Below, in pieces: positions 34,982-43,335 of a DNA stretch of 64,000 nucleotides. Source of the DNA: an uncultured Opitutia bacterium (GTDB lineage Bacteria > Verrucomicrobiota > Verrucomicrobiia > Opitutales > Coraliomargaritaceae); NCBI GenBank assembly GCA_937136395.1, contig CAKZOI010000035.1, positions 129,073 through 193,072 of the forward strand. Reading direction: 5' to 3'. The notes under the pieces were generated by a model. The model worked only from the letters and a program-made list of their open reading frames with translations, was not told the DNA's origin and ran no database searches. Position 1 is the first letter of the stretch. Every line of letters starts with the position of its first letter. Made by a program: the position numbers and the translations under genes.

Positions 34982-36007
34982 CTAGATACTGAGTTGCCAG
35001 TAGAGGCTGTATCCATAGCCCAGTATAAGTGCACCTGCGATAAATTTGGGTAATCGGCCCAAGAGTGTGACGCAGGCAAGGTTCAGCAGGGCCGCAGCTG
35101 CCAGCACTAACAGCCCAACACTGAAAAACTCAGGCAGTGGTATGGGCTTAAAGATAGCGAAAAGGCCGATGCACAACGGAATGCAAATATGCCCGTCGCC
35201 GACTTGTGAGCTATAAACGACATCAGCTCGCTTCATGTAGGCGTAGTAAAAAGCTAGGACGGCATTTGGCAGCACCATCAGCCATCCCGTTAAGAGCCCC
35301 AATTGCTTGGGGCCGAAAAATTGACCCTCACTTTGCATAATGACAGCGACCACGCCATCGACGGCGAGCAGAGTGGCAAAGCTCGCAAGCAGGATGAGCG
35401 CGATATCGACCACAATGAGTGGGTGCCAATGGCTGTTTGTGCGTGTATTCTCCTTCAGCACCTCAAAGATATGGAAGCACTGCCAAAATAGGAACAGCCC
35501 GACCAGCGCGAAGCCGTCGAAACGGTCAATTCGGCCATCTTGTCCTAGCACCCAGACGATCAGGCTAAAGAAGATCATGGCGACCAGCGTCAGTGCCAAC
35601 GAGAGGCGGTGCAGTTTCGATTCACGCAGGGTTTTTTGCGCCCGTGAATGAGGCTTGAGCTGCAAGCCCCAGATCAATGCTGGCAAAGCGAGTAACAGGC
35701 ACAGATTGGTGATGTTATTTGTCCAACTATTGATCGCCACCTCCTCGGCTGGCCCGTTTTGGCTGAGCACCACCCAGACAAAGATCAAATTCCCCAAGCC
35801 TGAAAAGTAGGGCATAAAGAGGGTGCCTAGGACGGTGCCCTCAACCCCACGATGCGACATCATTTCAAGTCGCCATAGTATCAATAGTGAGCTCAACAGA
35901 AAGATCGCCACATAGACCGCGGGTGCCCATGTGCCAGTAGCGTGATCAATCTGTATCTGTAGTGTCTCCAAGCCAATGAAGCTGAGTCGCACATCTACTT
36001 TGCGCAA
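34982..36007 (-). CDS. CaCA-like sodium/calcium exchanger family membrane protein
   Basis: Polytopic inner-membrane protein of 341 residues with about ten hydrophobic segments. Two related blocks resemble the alpha-repeats of cation/Ca2+ exchangers: GLGNLIFVWVVLSQNGPAEEVAINSWTNNITNLCLLLALPALI in the first half, and GWLMVLPNAVLAFYYAYMKRADVVYSSQVGDGHICIPLCIGLFAI in the second. The acidic and Asn residues are partly changed from the consensus, so the ion is uncertain. The start is a TTG at 36007 with a GTG five codons in as an alternative. It lies 33 bases after the metal permease gene and may be co-transcribed with it. Confidence 0.65.
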   Translation of the reverse strand: MRKVDVRLSFIGLETLQIQIDHATGTWAPAVYVAIFLLSSLLILWRLEMMSHRGVEGTVLGTLFMPYFSGLGNLIFVWVVLSQNGPAEEVAINSWTNNITNLCLLLALPALIWGLQLKPHSRAQKTLRESKLHRLSLALTLVAMIFFSLIVWVLGQDGRIDRFDGFALVGLFLFWQCFHIFEVLKENTRTNSHWHPLIVVDIALILLASFATLLAVDGVVAVIMQSEGQFFGPKQLGLLTGWLMVLPNAVLAFYYAYMKRADVVYSSQVGDGHICIPLCIGLFAIFKPIPLPEFFSVGLLVLAAAALLNLACVTLLGRLPKFIAGALILGYGYSLYWQLSI

Positions 36008-36040
36008 ATCCTTTTCGAATCAGATTTGGAGCTTGTAGCG

Positions 36041-37213
36041 CTATTCTGCGCAACAGCTCGGCTTCGTCGCGAAGTGTTTCTTGAGTATTGAGAACGCGAG
36101 CAAGGCAACCAGTGCGATACCGCTGAGGTGTTGCCATGTTGCGAGCTCAATGGAGTGTTGGTGGTGAATCGTCTCACTCATTTGATCAGCGCTGATACTT
36201 GAATTAAACACGGCACCAGCGATCCAAGAAACGGCTATGAGACTACTGATATAAATCAGCGTGGCCCGCCTCCCGAGCATCTTCCAGACCGCGACGACGG
36301 TTGCCGTATTGGTCGCAGGGCCGACGATGAGGAGTATCAATGCCGCGCCTGGCGAAAGTCCAGCGGAGATCAATGCGTAGGCGAGCGGTATTGAAGCCGT
36401 CGCGCAGATGTAGAGCGGCAGGCTGATCAGTGTGGCAAGCAGAAAGGCGAGAGGGCCGCTACTAAATACCCCCGAGAGTAAGTCGTCGGGCATCAATGTA
36501 GTAATGAGGCCACCGAGCACTAGGCCGAAAAGTAGGGCGGATGCTAAGTCTGCCGGCAAAGTGGCAAATCCATAGCGTATCGCTTCGCTTAGACTCGACT
36601 TTGGTTTGGTTGGAGTGGCGCAGCAGGCTTTGGGCTCGTCTGCTGGAGCGAGCTGAAAGTTATTGAAGCGAGGCGCGTTTAATGGCGCTAGCTTGCTTAG
36701 CGAACTAGCCTGCATCGTGAATGGTGACGATGGCCCGCCCTTCAGTGATTCTGTTGTCGCTGAATCGGTCACGGCTTGGTCTGACTCGGTTGTCGTCTGC
36801 TTAGCAAAAAGGTCTACTAACACACCAGACACGACGCCTGAAATAAATGCCACGACCACGCGCACGACGGTAAATGCACCGCCCATTAAGGCATAGGTCG
36901 CAAAAATACTGTCGACCCCAGTTTGTGGTGTGGAGCTTAAGAAAGAAGCCGTGGCACCACGACTGGCACCATTTTTGCGCAGTGAGGCTGCGACCGGGAT
37001 CACGGAGCAAGAACAGAGCGGCATGGGCACCCCAACCAAGCAGGCCTTAATCACCGTGCCCAAGCCTGACTTACCGAGTAATTTACGCACATACTCTGGC
37101 CGAACGACGATATGCAGACATCCCGCCACCGCAAAGCCAAACAGTAGATACGAGGCCATTTCGGCAATTAACTGCCAGGTGTTACTGCTAAAGTGACTTA
37201 GAAACGTGATCAT
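36041..37213 (-). CDS. SO_0444-type metal (Cu/Zn) efflux permease
   Basis: Membrane permease of the DUF318/PF03773 family, 390 residues from MITFLSHFSSNTWQLIAEMASYLLFGFAVAG. The upstream 42 codons of the same frame are polar and overlap the regulatory gap. The family mark GVPMPLCSCSVIPVAASLRKNGASRGATASFLSSTPQTGVDS contains the CxC metal motif, and a second half repeats the pattern (LPLYICATASIPLAYALISAGLSPGAAL). A Cys-rich linker (CCATP) and terminal CC may bind metal. The divergent DtxR/MntR-type gene supports metal-dependent control. Confidence 0.87.
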   Translation of the reverse strand: MITFLSHFSSNTWQLIAEMASYLLFGFAVAGCLHIVVRPEYVRKLLGKSGLGTVIKACLVGVPMPLCSCSVIPVAASLRKNGASRGATASFLSSTPQTGVDSIFATYALMGGAFTVVRVVVAFISGVVSGVLVDLFAKQTTTESDQAVTDSATTESLKGGPSSPFTMQASSLSKLAPLNAPRFNNFQLAPADEPKACCATPTKPKSSLSEAIRYGFATLPADLASALLFGLVLGGLITTLMPDDLLSGVFSSGPLAFLLATLISLPLYICATASIPLAYALISAGLSPGAALILLIVGPATNTATVVAVWKMLGRRATLIYISSLIAVSWIAGAVFNSSISADQMSETIHHQHSIELATWQHLSGIALVALLAFSILKKHFATKPSCCAE

Positions 37214-37303
37214 GATGTAAAGGAAAGTAAAACCATACGAATCGCAAATGTCAGCGAGAATGATCTTGGCGACGATGCCTTTGATGGTGATCTTATTTGC
37301 TTT

Positions 37304-37966
37304 ATGGCAAGCTCCACAGTTGAAGACTATATCAAGCACATTTACCTCGCAACCGAAGAATCTGGTAGTGAAGAGGTCTCGATGGGGCGGGTTGCCGAAG
37401 CCCTTGGAGTCGTGCCAGGCACGGCGACCACAATGGTCAAAGCCCTATCCGATGCCGAGCTGGTCCACTATGCGCCTCGTGTTGGTGTGGCACTCACACG
37501 GCAGGGGCGAGCACTGGCTTTGCATGTCCTGCGCCGGCATCGTTTGATTGAGCAGTTTCTTGTCGAAGTTTTAGGATTTGATTGGTCTGAAGTGCATGAA
37601 GAGGCTGAGCAATTAGAGCATGTCGTCTCGGATCTTCTACTGGAACGGATTGATAAGTATCTTGGGCATCCCACCGAAGATCCGCATGGCGATCCGATTC
37701 CCTCCGCGAGCGGTGAGGTGTTTGTTGATAACTTTGACAGCCTGATTAATTGCCCGATAGGTGCAGAGCTATGCGTCGCCCGTATCAGTGATCAGGATAC
37801 AGGATTTCTTCAATATATAGCGAGTGCTGGGCTCAATCCTGGCGTCAAACTCAGCGTTGTTCGACGCAGCCTGAGTGCCGAGTCAGTCGAGCTTAAACTG
37901 AGCACAATGCCCGAAGGCTTGACACTCGGCTTTGGTGCGGCCGCAAAGGTGCTAGTGCGCGCCTAG
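37304..37966 (+). CDS. DtxR/MntR-family metal-dependent regulator
   Basis: Metal-responsive repressor of 220 residues. A winged helix (TVEDYIKHIYLATEESGSEEVSMGRVAEALGVVPGTATTMVKALSDAELVHY, 5-56) is followed by the dimerisation and metal domain (LRRHRLIEQFLVEVLGFDWSEVHEEAEQLEHVVSD, then HPTEDPHGDPIP). A C-terminal SH3-like FeoA-type domain (about 145-220) completes it. His and Glu ligands are present; which metal is bound cannot be told. It diverges from the permease with a 90-base gap in which no clear palindrome was fixed. Confidence 0.9.
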   Translation: MASSTVEDYIKHIYLATEESGSEEVSMGRVAEALGVVPGTATTMVKALSDAELVHYAPRVGVALTRQGRALALHVLRRHRLIEQFLVEVLGFDWSEVHEEAEQLEHVVSDLLLERIDKYLGHPTEDPHGDPIPSASGEVFVDNFDSLINCPIGAELCVARISDQDTGFLQYIASAGLNPGVKLSVVRRSLSAESVELKLSTMPEGLTLGFGAAAKVLVRA

Positions 37967-38349
37967 ATGATCGGGCTTCACTGTTGCAGACTGCCGAGGC
38001 CAAGCCTAGAGCGTAGTTGCCTCAATCGCATCGAGAAGAGCGAATGGTTCTGGTAACTAAAAAAGGAACTAAGAAATTGGACTTACCTGACAGGTCTTAA
38101 GCGCCGAAAACAACACTGCACATGGATTAAACGTAGATTCACGTCCATGAACGGTTCAATTTGTTTTTTGTTCAAAATACGTAGACTTGAGCGAGTCGTG
38201 CGCCGCTACTTTTGTTGCTCAGATGCCACTACAGACTACAGTGGATTCGTAAGTGGTGCCTACTGTTCTGTCTTCCTAATTGATATTTACGTATGGACGA
38301 GGTTTTCGGTATCGCCTTTTTTATCGAGCGTCGCTGCCGTGTGGTGATC
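37967..38349. other. Gap without supported gene
   Basis: About 380 bases with no convincing ORF, RNA or repeat. A 66-codon frame at 38147-38347 is Cys- and Phe-rich and looks random. Confidence 0.5.
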
Positions 38350-38383
38350 AAAAAAACGGCTGCCTCCGTGTGAAAGCAGCCGT
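38350..38383 (-). terminator. Intrinsic terminator of the SWIB gene
   Basis: On the minus strand ACGGCTGC pairs with GCAGCCGT (38356-38363 with 38376-38383), followed by a T run. Confidence 0.88.
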
Positions 38384-38413
38384 GTATATAGAATGAACTG
38401 TAGAGCGCTGAGC

Positions 38414-38743
38414 TTACTCGACGTTGGCACCAACAACTGCAGCCATTTGCATCATGTTGATGGTTTGGCCTTCTTGCAGGTTGGTGAAGTCGGTGACTTT
38501 ACCAGATTTGCTTGTGGAGTTTGTGTTCTTGAGAACTGGAAGCAGTTTCGCGTCAGCGACGATGTATTTACCGGCATTCTCTGGTGCGCCGTTTTCGGTC
38601 TTAGTTTGAAGACCGTTTGTCTTGATGTAATCCCAAAGCTTTTTGGTGATTTCTGTGCGTGGCAACTCGGTTGCACCGAGAAATGCTGCGAGATCTGCTT
38701 TAAGTTTTACAGGTTTGTTGAGTCCTTTTGGTTCGTCTGCCAT
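38414..38743 (-). CDS. SWIB/MDM2-domain protein
   Basis: A stand-alone SWIB domain protein of 109 residues: LKADLAAFLGATELPRTEITKKLWDYIKTNGLQ, then GKYIVADAKLLPVL. SWIB domains are found in eukaryotic chromatin remodellers and, among bacteria, notably in Chlamydiae and Verrucomicrobia, where they are thought to act on DNA topology or chromatin. The C-terminal extension (FTNLQEGQTINMMQMAAVVGANVE) is well formed. It has its own terminator. Confidence 0.92.
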   Translation of the reverse strand: MADEPKGLNKPVKLKADLAAFLGATELPRTEITKKLWDYIKTNGLQTKTENGAPENAGKYIVADAKLLPVLKNTNSTSKSGKVTDFTNLQEGQTINMMQMAAVVGANVE

Positions 38744-38817
38744 GATGATATTTCGGTTTGGTTATGTGATAAAGGCAATGGCCTTTGGTGTGGTAGAGTG
38801 ATGTGTTGCGATGCGTC

Positions 38818-39252
38818 TTAATCGAGTTTCGCTAAATGGTGAAGTGCGGCGAGGTAGCCATCGAAACCGAGACCAGAAATGACACCGATGCAGGCGTTTG
38901 CGGTCATAGAATGTTGGCGTATTTCTTCGCGTTTATAGATGTTGCTGATGTGCACCTCGATGACAGGTAGGTCGCTACCGGCGATCGCATCACGTAGTGC
39001 GAGGCTGGTGTGTGTGAAGGCGCCGGGGTTGATGATCAAGCCGTAGACTTCAGAGTCCGCGAACTCGCTGATTTCATCGATTAAAAAACCTTCGTGATTG
39101 GATTGATAGAACTGCACTTCGACCCCTAAAGTTGCCGCTTCTTCGGTGATTAGGTTTTCGAGATCGGTGAGCGTCTGATCGCCGTAAATGTGTGGCTCGC
39201 GCATACCGAGTCGATCAAGATTTGGGCCGTTGAGTATGACTATGCGTTTCAT
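38818..39252 (-). CDS. aroQ: 3-dehydroquinate dehydratase, type II
   Basis: Third step of the shikimate pathway; dehydrates 3-dehydroquinate. The 144 residues match the small dodecameric type II enzyme: ILNGPNLDRLGMREPHIYGDQTL (with the catalytic Tyr and flexible Arg loop), FYQSNHEGFLIDEI, INPGAFTHTSLALRDAI, PVIEVHISNIYKREEIRQHSM and GFDGYLAALHHL. It is 74 bases upstream of the SWIB gene on the same strand, possibly co-transcribed. Confidence 0.96.
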   Translation of the reverse strand: MKRIVILNGPNLDRLGMREPHIYGDQTLTDLENLITEEAATLGVEVQFYQSNHEGFLIDEISEFADSEVYGLIINPGAFTHTSLALRDAIAGSDLPVIEVHISNIYKREEIRQHSMTANACIGVISGLGFDGYLAALHHLAKLD

Positions 39253-39367
39253 GGTTTAAGCAGGGCTGATCGGTAATCGCTGATTGGTGTAGGCGGCTAA
39301 AAAAGGCAGTTGATTGCCCAAGATGGGGTGCATTATCTACGAGTATTGTAAAATTACAAATTCGAAA

Positions 39368-40126
39368 TTAAAGTAAACAGGCTTGTTTGATAAAGCTGTA
39401 TTCGATTCTGAAACGTGCGGCGACTTCTTTTGCGAGTGCTTGAACGCCAAAGACTTCAGTGGCGTAGTGGCCGCAGGGGTAGAGGTTTAAGCCGTGCTCT
39501 TGAGCCATGTTGAAGTGGTGTTGGCGTAGTTCACCAGTGATGAGCGTGTCAATCCCGTTGGCTTTTAGTTGAGCGACCGAACTTTGTCCGCTCCCGGTTA
39601 AAATGCCGATGCGGCTGGGATTTGCGCTGCCATACTCAATGGCTTGATAGGTGTCAGGGAAGAGCGCTTTGAGCCGTTCCACGATCGCCGCTCGACCATC
39701 GAGTGGGCCTTTGGCGATGACTGCCATGTCGTTGCCTTCGTAGTTTAAGAAGGTGCCGATTTTTTTAAGGTCGAGTGCCTTGGCGAGCAGGATATTGTTG
39801 CCAATGTCTGGATGGCAATCGAGTGGCAGATGTGCGCCATAAACGGCGAGGTTACCATCGAATGCAGTTTTTACCTTGGTATAGTCACTTCCGGTAAGTG
39901 GGGTAGGAGGGTTCCAAAACAGTCCGTGATGGCAGATTAAGAAATCAACGCCTGCTTCGAGCGCCGCTTCGAAGGGGCGTTGCCCAGCATCGACCGCGGC
40001 TCCGATTTTTGTGACTTCGCCGTTGTTTGCGATCTGAAGACCGTTGAAGGCTCCAGCAAAGTCTTTGATTTCTTTTTGGCGTGTGCGTGTGTCGCAAAAT
40101 GCAACGACTTCATCAAGTGTAGGCAT
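39368..40126 (-). CDS. Nif3-like dinuclear metal centre protein
   Basis: YbgI/NIF3 family protein, 252 residues, a conserved hexameric toroid with a di-metal site. Some members have been reported as GTP cyclohydrolase-like, but the function is still open. Motifs: NGLQIANNGEVTKIGAAVDA, DFLICHHGLFW (His-His ligands), AVYGAHLPLDCHPDIGNN (Asp and His), TGELRQHHFNMAQEHGLNLYPCGHYATEVFGV (Glu, His). The short form lacks the PII-like insert. The gene stands alone. Confidence 0.92.
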   Translation of the reverse strand: MPTLDEVVAFCDTRTRQKEIKDFAGAFNGLQIANNGEVTKIGAAVDAGQRPFEAALEAGVDFLICHHGLFWNPPTPLTGSDYTKVKTAFDGNLAVYGAHLPLDCHPDIGNNILLAKALDLKKIGTFLNYEGNDMAVIAKGPLDGRAAIVERLKALFPDTYQAIEYGSANPSRIGILTGSGQSSVAQLKANGIDTLITGELRQHHFNMAQEHGLNLYPCGHYATEVFGVQALAKEVAARFRIEYSFIKQACLL

Positions 40127-40207
40127 AGCCGCATAAGCTAAGGCTTAAATCAAAACTGAGAAGGCAGAAATGGAGCGTTTGTGATATTTTTACATTACGT
40201 GGGCAGA

Positions 40208-40298
40208 GTCGGTGATCTAGCGACCCTACAAGTGGTTGAGGGGTAGGTTAAGAGATGTGACGCACACAGCGATGGCGGTCGGGACGTCCGCTGCTACC
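40208..40298. repeat. REP-like hairpins on the minus strand
   Basis: Two units read on the minus strand: GTAG then GTCG/CGAC (40208-40229), and GGTAGCA then GCGG/CCGC (40274-40298). The rest of the 297-base gap 40127-40423 has no supported gene. Confidence 0.45.
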
Positions 40299-40423
40299 AT
40301 TATGGTGTGTCGTTTCTAGAAGTGCTAGTTTGGCGTCGAGGCGAAGTATGCATCATTTGCTAAATGACGAGGAACTCTATTTCTGACTTTCCACTCTTCA
40401 GTTCCCACTCCTAACTAGCGGAA

Positions 40424-41203
40424 ATGTCAGATTATGAAACACGTTTTAGCGCACTGGGTCGCTTATATGGAGTCGATGGGCTTGCTCGTTTGCGGGCGGC
40501 ACATGTCTGCGTGATCGGTCTTGGTGGTGTCGGATCGTGGGTGGTTGAAGCCTTGGCACGGTCTGGAATCGGCAAGCTGACGATCGTTGATATGGATGAA
40601 GTGTGCCTTAGTAATGTAAACCGCCAGATCCATGCCTTGAATGAGACGGTTGGCCGTTCAAAAGCGCTCGTGCTCTCGGAGCGGGTGGCACAGATTGCGC
40701 CAGAGTGTGCAGTGGTCGTCGAGGATTGCTTTTTTACGCCGAAGACTGCGGATCGTTTGCTTGGTGTTTCGTATGATTATGTGATCGATGCAATTGATGG
40801 CACGAAGCACAAGTGCTTCTTAATTGCAGAGGGGCGTAAACGTGGGTTGAAGATGATTACTTGCGGAGGTGCTGGGGGCTGTATTGATCCCACTCGTGTG
40901 CGTATTGATGACCTCGCCCGCACGATTAATGATCCGCTTTTGCTGCAGGTGCGTAAGAAGCTGCGCAGTAAATATGGCTTTCCTAAATACAAACGTCAGA
41001 AATTTAAAATAGACTGTGTGTATTCGGATGAAACGCCCGTGTTTCCGAAAGAAGATGGCACGGTGTCATGCGAGCGAGAGTCGGGTGCCGACTATCGTTT
41101 GAACTGTGATCAGGGCTTTGGCTCGGCGACTTTTTTAACTGGGACTGTTGGATTTTGCTTAGCTGCTGAGGTCGTGAAACGTCTTGCGACTCAATCCACG
41201 TAA
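40424..41203 (+). CDS. tcdA: tRNA threonylcarbamoyladenosine dehydratase
   Basis: E1-like enzyme (CsdL/YgdL/TcdA) that cyclises t6A37 of tRNA to ct6A. The 259 residues show ARLRAAHVCVIGLGGVGSWVVEALARSGIGKLTIVDMDEVCLSNVNRQIHAL, the ATP-binding ThiF/MoeB core, then YDYVIDAIDGTKHKCFLIAEG and ITCGGAGGCIDPTRVRIDDLARTINDPLL, specific for this subgroup. It lacks the zinc Cys pairs of ThiF, as expected for TcdA. It has no clear operon partner. Confidence 0.93.
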   Translation: MSDYETRFSALGRLYGVDGLARLRAAHVCVIGLGGVGSWVVEALARSGIGKLTIVDMDEVCLSNVNRQIHALNETVGRSKALVLSERVAQIAPECAVVVEDCFFTPKTADRLLGVSYDYVIDAIDGTKHKCFLIAEGRKRGLKMITCGGAGGCIDPTRVRIDDLARTINDPLLLQVRKKLRSKYGFPKYKRQKFKIDCVYSDETPVFPKEDGTVSCERESGADYRLNCDQGFGSATFLTGTVGFCLAAEVVKRLATQST

Positions 41204-41275
41204 TTTTTTTATAAGCGTCTAACAATTCTTCCGAAGTCTTGAGTCATTATCAAAATTCTTATATAAATTCATTCC

Positions 41276-41569
41276 GTGCCTAATCTTCTAGATAACCCGA
41301 AAACAGTCTCTTGGTCGCATAGCGATAGCACGGCGGACTTTTATGAATTGCCAACAGATGGTGCCGAGATACAGGAGGCACTCGCATGGCTCTTGAAGCA
41401 TTATGATAGCGCTAAGCTGTGGATGGGCTTGGAAGATGAAGATGGCGTAGAACTGTTCCTGACCTGCTTCCCTTCTCGTAAGGAGGCAGTGGTGAATTTA
41501 CTAAAAGTATACGAGGACGAGTTGTCCGTATTTGAAACCACTACGACTTCAGCAGCAGTTGGAGAGTGA
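41276..41569 (+). CDS. Small conserved-looking protein, unknown function
   Basis: A 97-residue acidic protein starting GTG at 41276, with no membrane segment. Segments such as DGAEIQEALAWLLKHYDSAKLWMGLEDEDGVELFLTCFPSRKEAVVNLLKVYEDEL suggest a compact alpha-beta fold. No family was recognised. Codon use resembles neighbouring genes, and an AT-rich leader precedes it, so it is likely real. Confidence 0.6.
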   Translation: MPNLLDNPKTVSWSHSDSTADFYELPTDGAEIQEALAWLLKHYDSAKLWMGLEDEDGVELFLTCFPSRKEAVVNLLKVYEDELSVFETTTTSAAVGE

Positions 41570-41664
41570 GGTCTTTGATAACGATTGGTTCTTGTCGGGT
41601 TTTGGTGTGTGCTTCTGGGAGGTGTTATACCGTTTTCTAGAATAATGGATCGGCTCAATAACAA

Positions 41665-41856
41665 GGTAGCGCAGCACCGTCCTCGCTGCGTATAGACACT
41701 TGCGAGGCACCACAAGTTTTCGTGCGGCGTGAGACAGGCCGAATGGCACTACTTTAAGTATGTTTTGGTGGGGGCGCCTCGGCGAGGCGACCTCACCTCT
41801 TATAGAGGCTGAAAGCATCCTTAAGCTAGTGCCATTCGAGACACGCCTGCGCTAGT
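41665..41856. repeat. REP-like inverted pair plus a broken third end (GTCTC-loop family, copy 4)
   Basis: 41665-41752 matches 33860-33943 in inverted orientation, with one mismatch in each end stem (GCACC/GCTGC and GGCCT/ACGCC). A further minus-strand end (GCGCAGGCGTGTCTC, with only one side of the stem) lies at 41826-41856. The 282-base gap has no gene. Confidence 0.75.
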
Positions 41857-42211
41857 GATTGTTTTCTTTAATGCTAGCGCGGATCTGCTCTAGCAAGTTG
41901 TCGGGCATGTTTTTAGTGCTGATTTTAAACGTCGTGTATTTGGTTCGCACATGATACCCGAGATGGTCGACGCGTATCTTCTCGATATGTGACCAAGGAA
42001 TGTGTCTTGGTGCGGCTGGAAACTTTTTGATGGTGATACCAGATTCATCCCATGTGATTTGGCGCGTGCCGATTGCTGCGAGTGTAATCGCAATCGCGCA
42101 AAGGGTGAACACAGCAATAGCGATAGAAATCGCTAAATGCCCTTGCTGGTACGTATTCCAGCACATCATAAGACCCATGATCGCGTATACAAAGGCTTTT
42201 ATCTTTCGCAT
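41852..42211 (-). CDS. Small membrane protein with PH-like domain
   Basis: A 119-residue protein. Two TM segments (KAFVYAIMGLMMCWNTY and LAISIAIAVFTLCAIAITLAAIG) precede a cytoplasmic domain resembling bacterial PH domains: RQITWDESGITIKKFPAAPRHIPWSHIEKIRVDHLGYHVRTKYTTFKIS. Function unknown. Its 3' end overlaps the repeat at 41826-41856 by a few bases. Confidence 0.65.
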   Translation of the reverse strand: MRKIKAFVYAIMGLMMCWNTYQQGHLAISIAIAVFTLCAIAITLAAIGTRQITWDESGITIKKFPAAPRHIPWSHIEKIRVDHLGYHVRTKYTTFKISTKNMPDNLLEQIRASIKENNH

Positions 42212-42234
42212 GGTGCTTGTTGTTGAGTGCTTAC

Positions 42235-42269
42235 AAAAAACGCCAGAGCGAAATCGCTCCAGCGTTTTT
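42235..42269. terminator. Bidirectional intrinsic terminator
   Basis: AAAAACGC and GCGTTTTT enclose a second stem, GAGCG-AAAT-CGCTC. It lies between the small lipoprotein gene and the membrane protein gene, both on the minus strand, and ends the former. Confidence 0.85.
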
Positions 42270-42305
42270 AAAAAGTATGTGTTTGGTTATTGCGAGGTGA
42301 TCGCC

Positions 42306-42452
42306 TTATCCTCCAAACCCAGGTGCTCCACGTTCCCAATCGGCAGGGCGTCCCCACGGGACGGATTGCTCATCGACATCGGCGTCAAAGCAGCCTGTCA
42401 GCGCGAGTGTGCTGATGGCGAGTGCTAGGAAGAGTAGGAGGCGGTTAAACAT
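42306..42452 (-). CDS. Very small lipoprotein (48 residues)
   Basis: A short gene reading MFNRLLLFLALAISTLAL then TGCFDADVDEQSVPWGRPADW and a Gly-rich end. The lipobox LTGC is perfect, and the signal peptide is textbook. The mature lipopeptide is only 28 residues, acidic at the start, with a PWGRPADWERGAPGFGG tail. The ATG is at 42452 and the TAA at 42306-42308; a strong terminator follows at 42235-42269. It lies just downstream of the coiled-coil membrane protein gene on the same strand, probably in one operon. No function is known. Confidence 0.72.
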   Translation of the reverse strand: MFNRLLLFLALAISTLALTGCFDADVDEQSVPWGRPADWERGAPGFGG

Positions 42453-42469
42453 ACGAGTGCCAAATTTGA

Positions 42470-43309
42470 TTAGCGTAGAAGGCTCACTGTGATGCCTGGG
42501 ATCAGTGCGCGTGTCTTGGCGCCTGGCAGAATGTTCGCCACTGCGAGATTGTCTTGGTTGGAAATAATTCTAACTTTGCCGAGAGCCTTCAAGTCTTGGA
42601 CCAGTGTGACTTCAGTGCCAGGTGTGAGCGCAAGCTCTGGTGTCGTGTCGAGCACGATGAGGCCATTTTCTGCACTGATAGAAGCAATTGTGGTTTCGAG
42701 ACCAATCGATGCAGTTTGAACGGGGCCTGAAGTGTTTGGCGTGTAGTTCGCAGTGGGTAAGGCACCCGCTGTGCTTGCTGCAGCAGGTGTCGCCGCACTG
42801 GATGTTCTCGCAGAGTTAAGGGCTTTCATCGACTCGATTTCAGAAGTGAGGCTAGAATTTGCGTCTTCAAGTTCATTAATACGCTCGTTGAGTTGAGCAA
42901 TTTCAGCTTCTTTGCTCGCTTCTGCGAGCGCTTGCTCAGTCGCGAGGAGGCTTGCGCGGAGACCCTCTTCGGTATCTTTCATCGTTTCGATTTCCTGCTT
43001 CGCGTCGCGGAGTTGCTGTTGTGTGCGAGTCAGTTCTTGGCGAGTCGTATACATTTCCGACTGAAGCGCTTCGATTTCTTTCTTTGCTTTGGCGACGGCT
43101 GCGCGCTCGTCGTTAAGTTGCGATTCGAGAGTGCTAATGTTGTCGTTGGCAGTATCTAGCTCGCCTTGCACTGCGACAGTTGCAGCTTGCGAAGATTCAA
43201 GCTGTGCTTGTTTCTCAGCTAATTTGCCCTGAACGGCAAAGTAAACGCCAGCTGCTGCAATGGCAGCGATGATCGCAAGGATACGAAGAATGAGGGATAG
43301 GTTTTTCAT
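42470..43309 (-). CDS. Membrane-anchored coiled-coil protein
   Basis: A 279-residue protein. An N-terminal TM anchor (LSLILRILAIIAAIAAAGVYFAV) is followed by about 140 residues of continuous heptad-type coiled coil (EKQAQLESSQAATVAVQGELDTANDNISTLESQL onward). A Ser/Ala/Thr linker leads to a small C-terminal beta domain (TIASISAENGLIVLDTTPELALTPGTEVTLVQDLKALGKVRIISNQDNLAVANIL). That domain resembles SH3-like folds found in some cell-envelope proteins. Function is unknown; a structural role in the envelope is inference. Confidence 0.75.
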   Translation of the reverse strand: MKNLSLILRILAIIAAIAAAGVYFAVQGKLAEKQAQLESSQAATVAVQGELDTANDNISTLESQLNDERAAVAKAKKEIEALQSEMYTTRQELTRTQQQLRDAKQEIETMKDTEEGLRASLLATEQALAEASKEAEIAQLNERINELEDANSSLTSEIESMKALNSARTSSAATPAAASTAGALPTANYTPNTSGPVQTASIGLETTIASISAENGLIVLDTTPELALTPGTEVTLVQDLKALGKVRIISNQDNLAVANILPGAKTRALIPGITVSLLR

Positions 43310-43335
43310 AAATGGGGATGGGTAACTGTTAGTGG

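Noticed and set aside
38147..38347. 66-codon ORF rich in Cys, Phe and Arg
   Set aside because: No signal, domain or codon pattern supports it.
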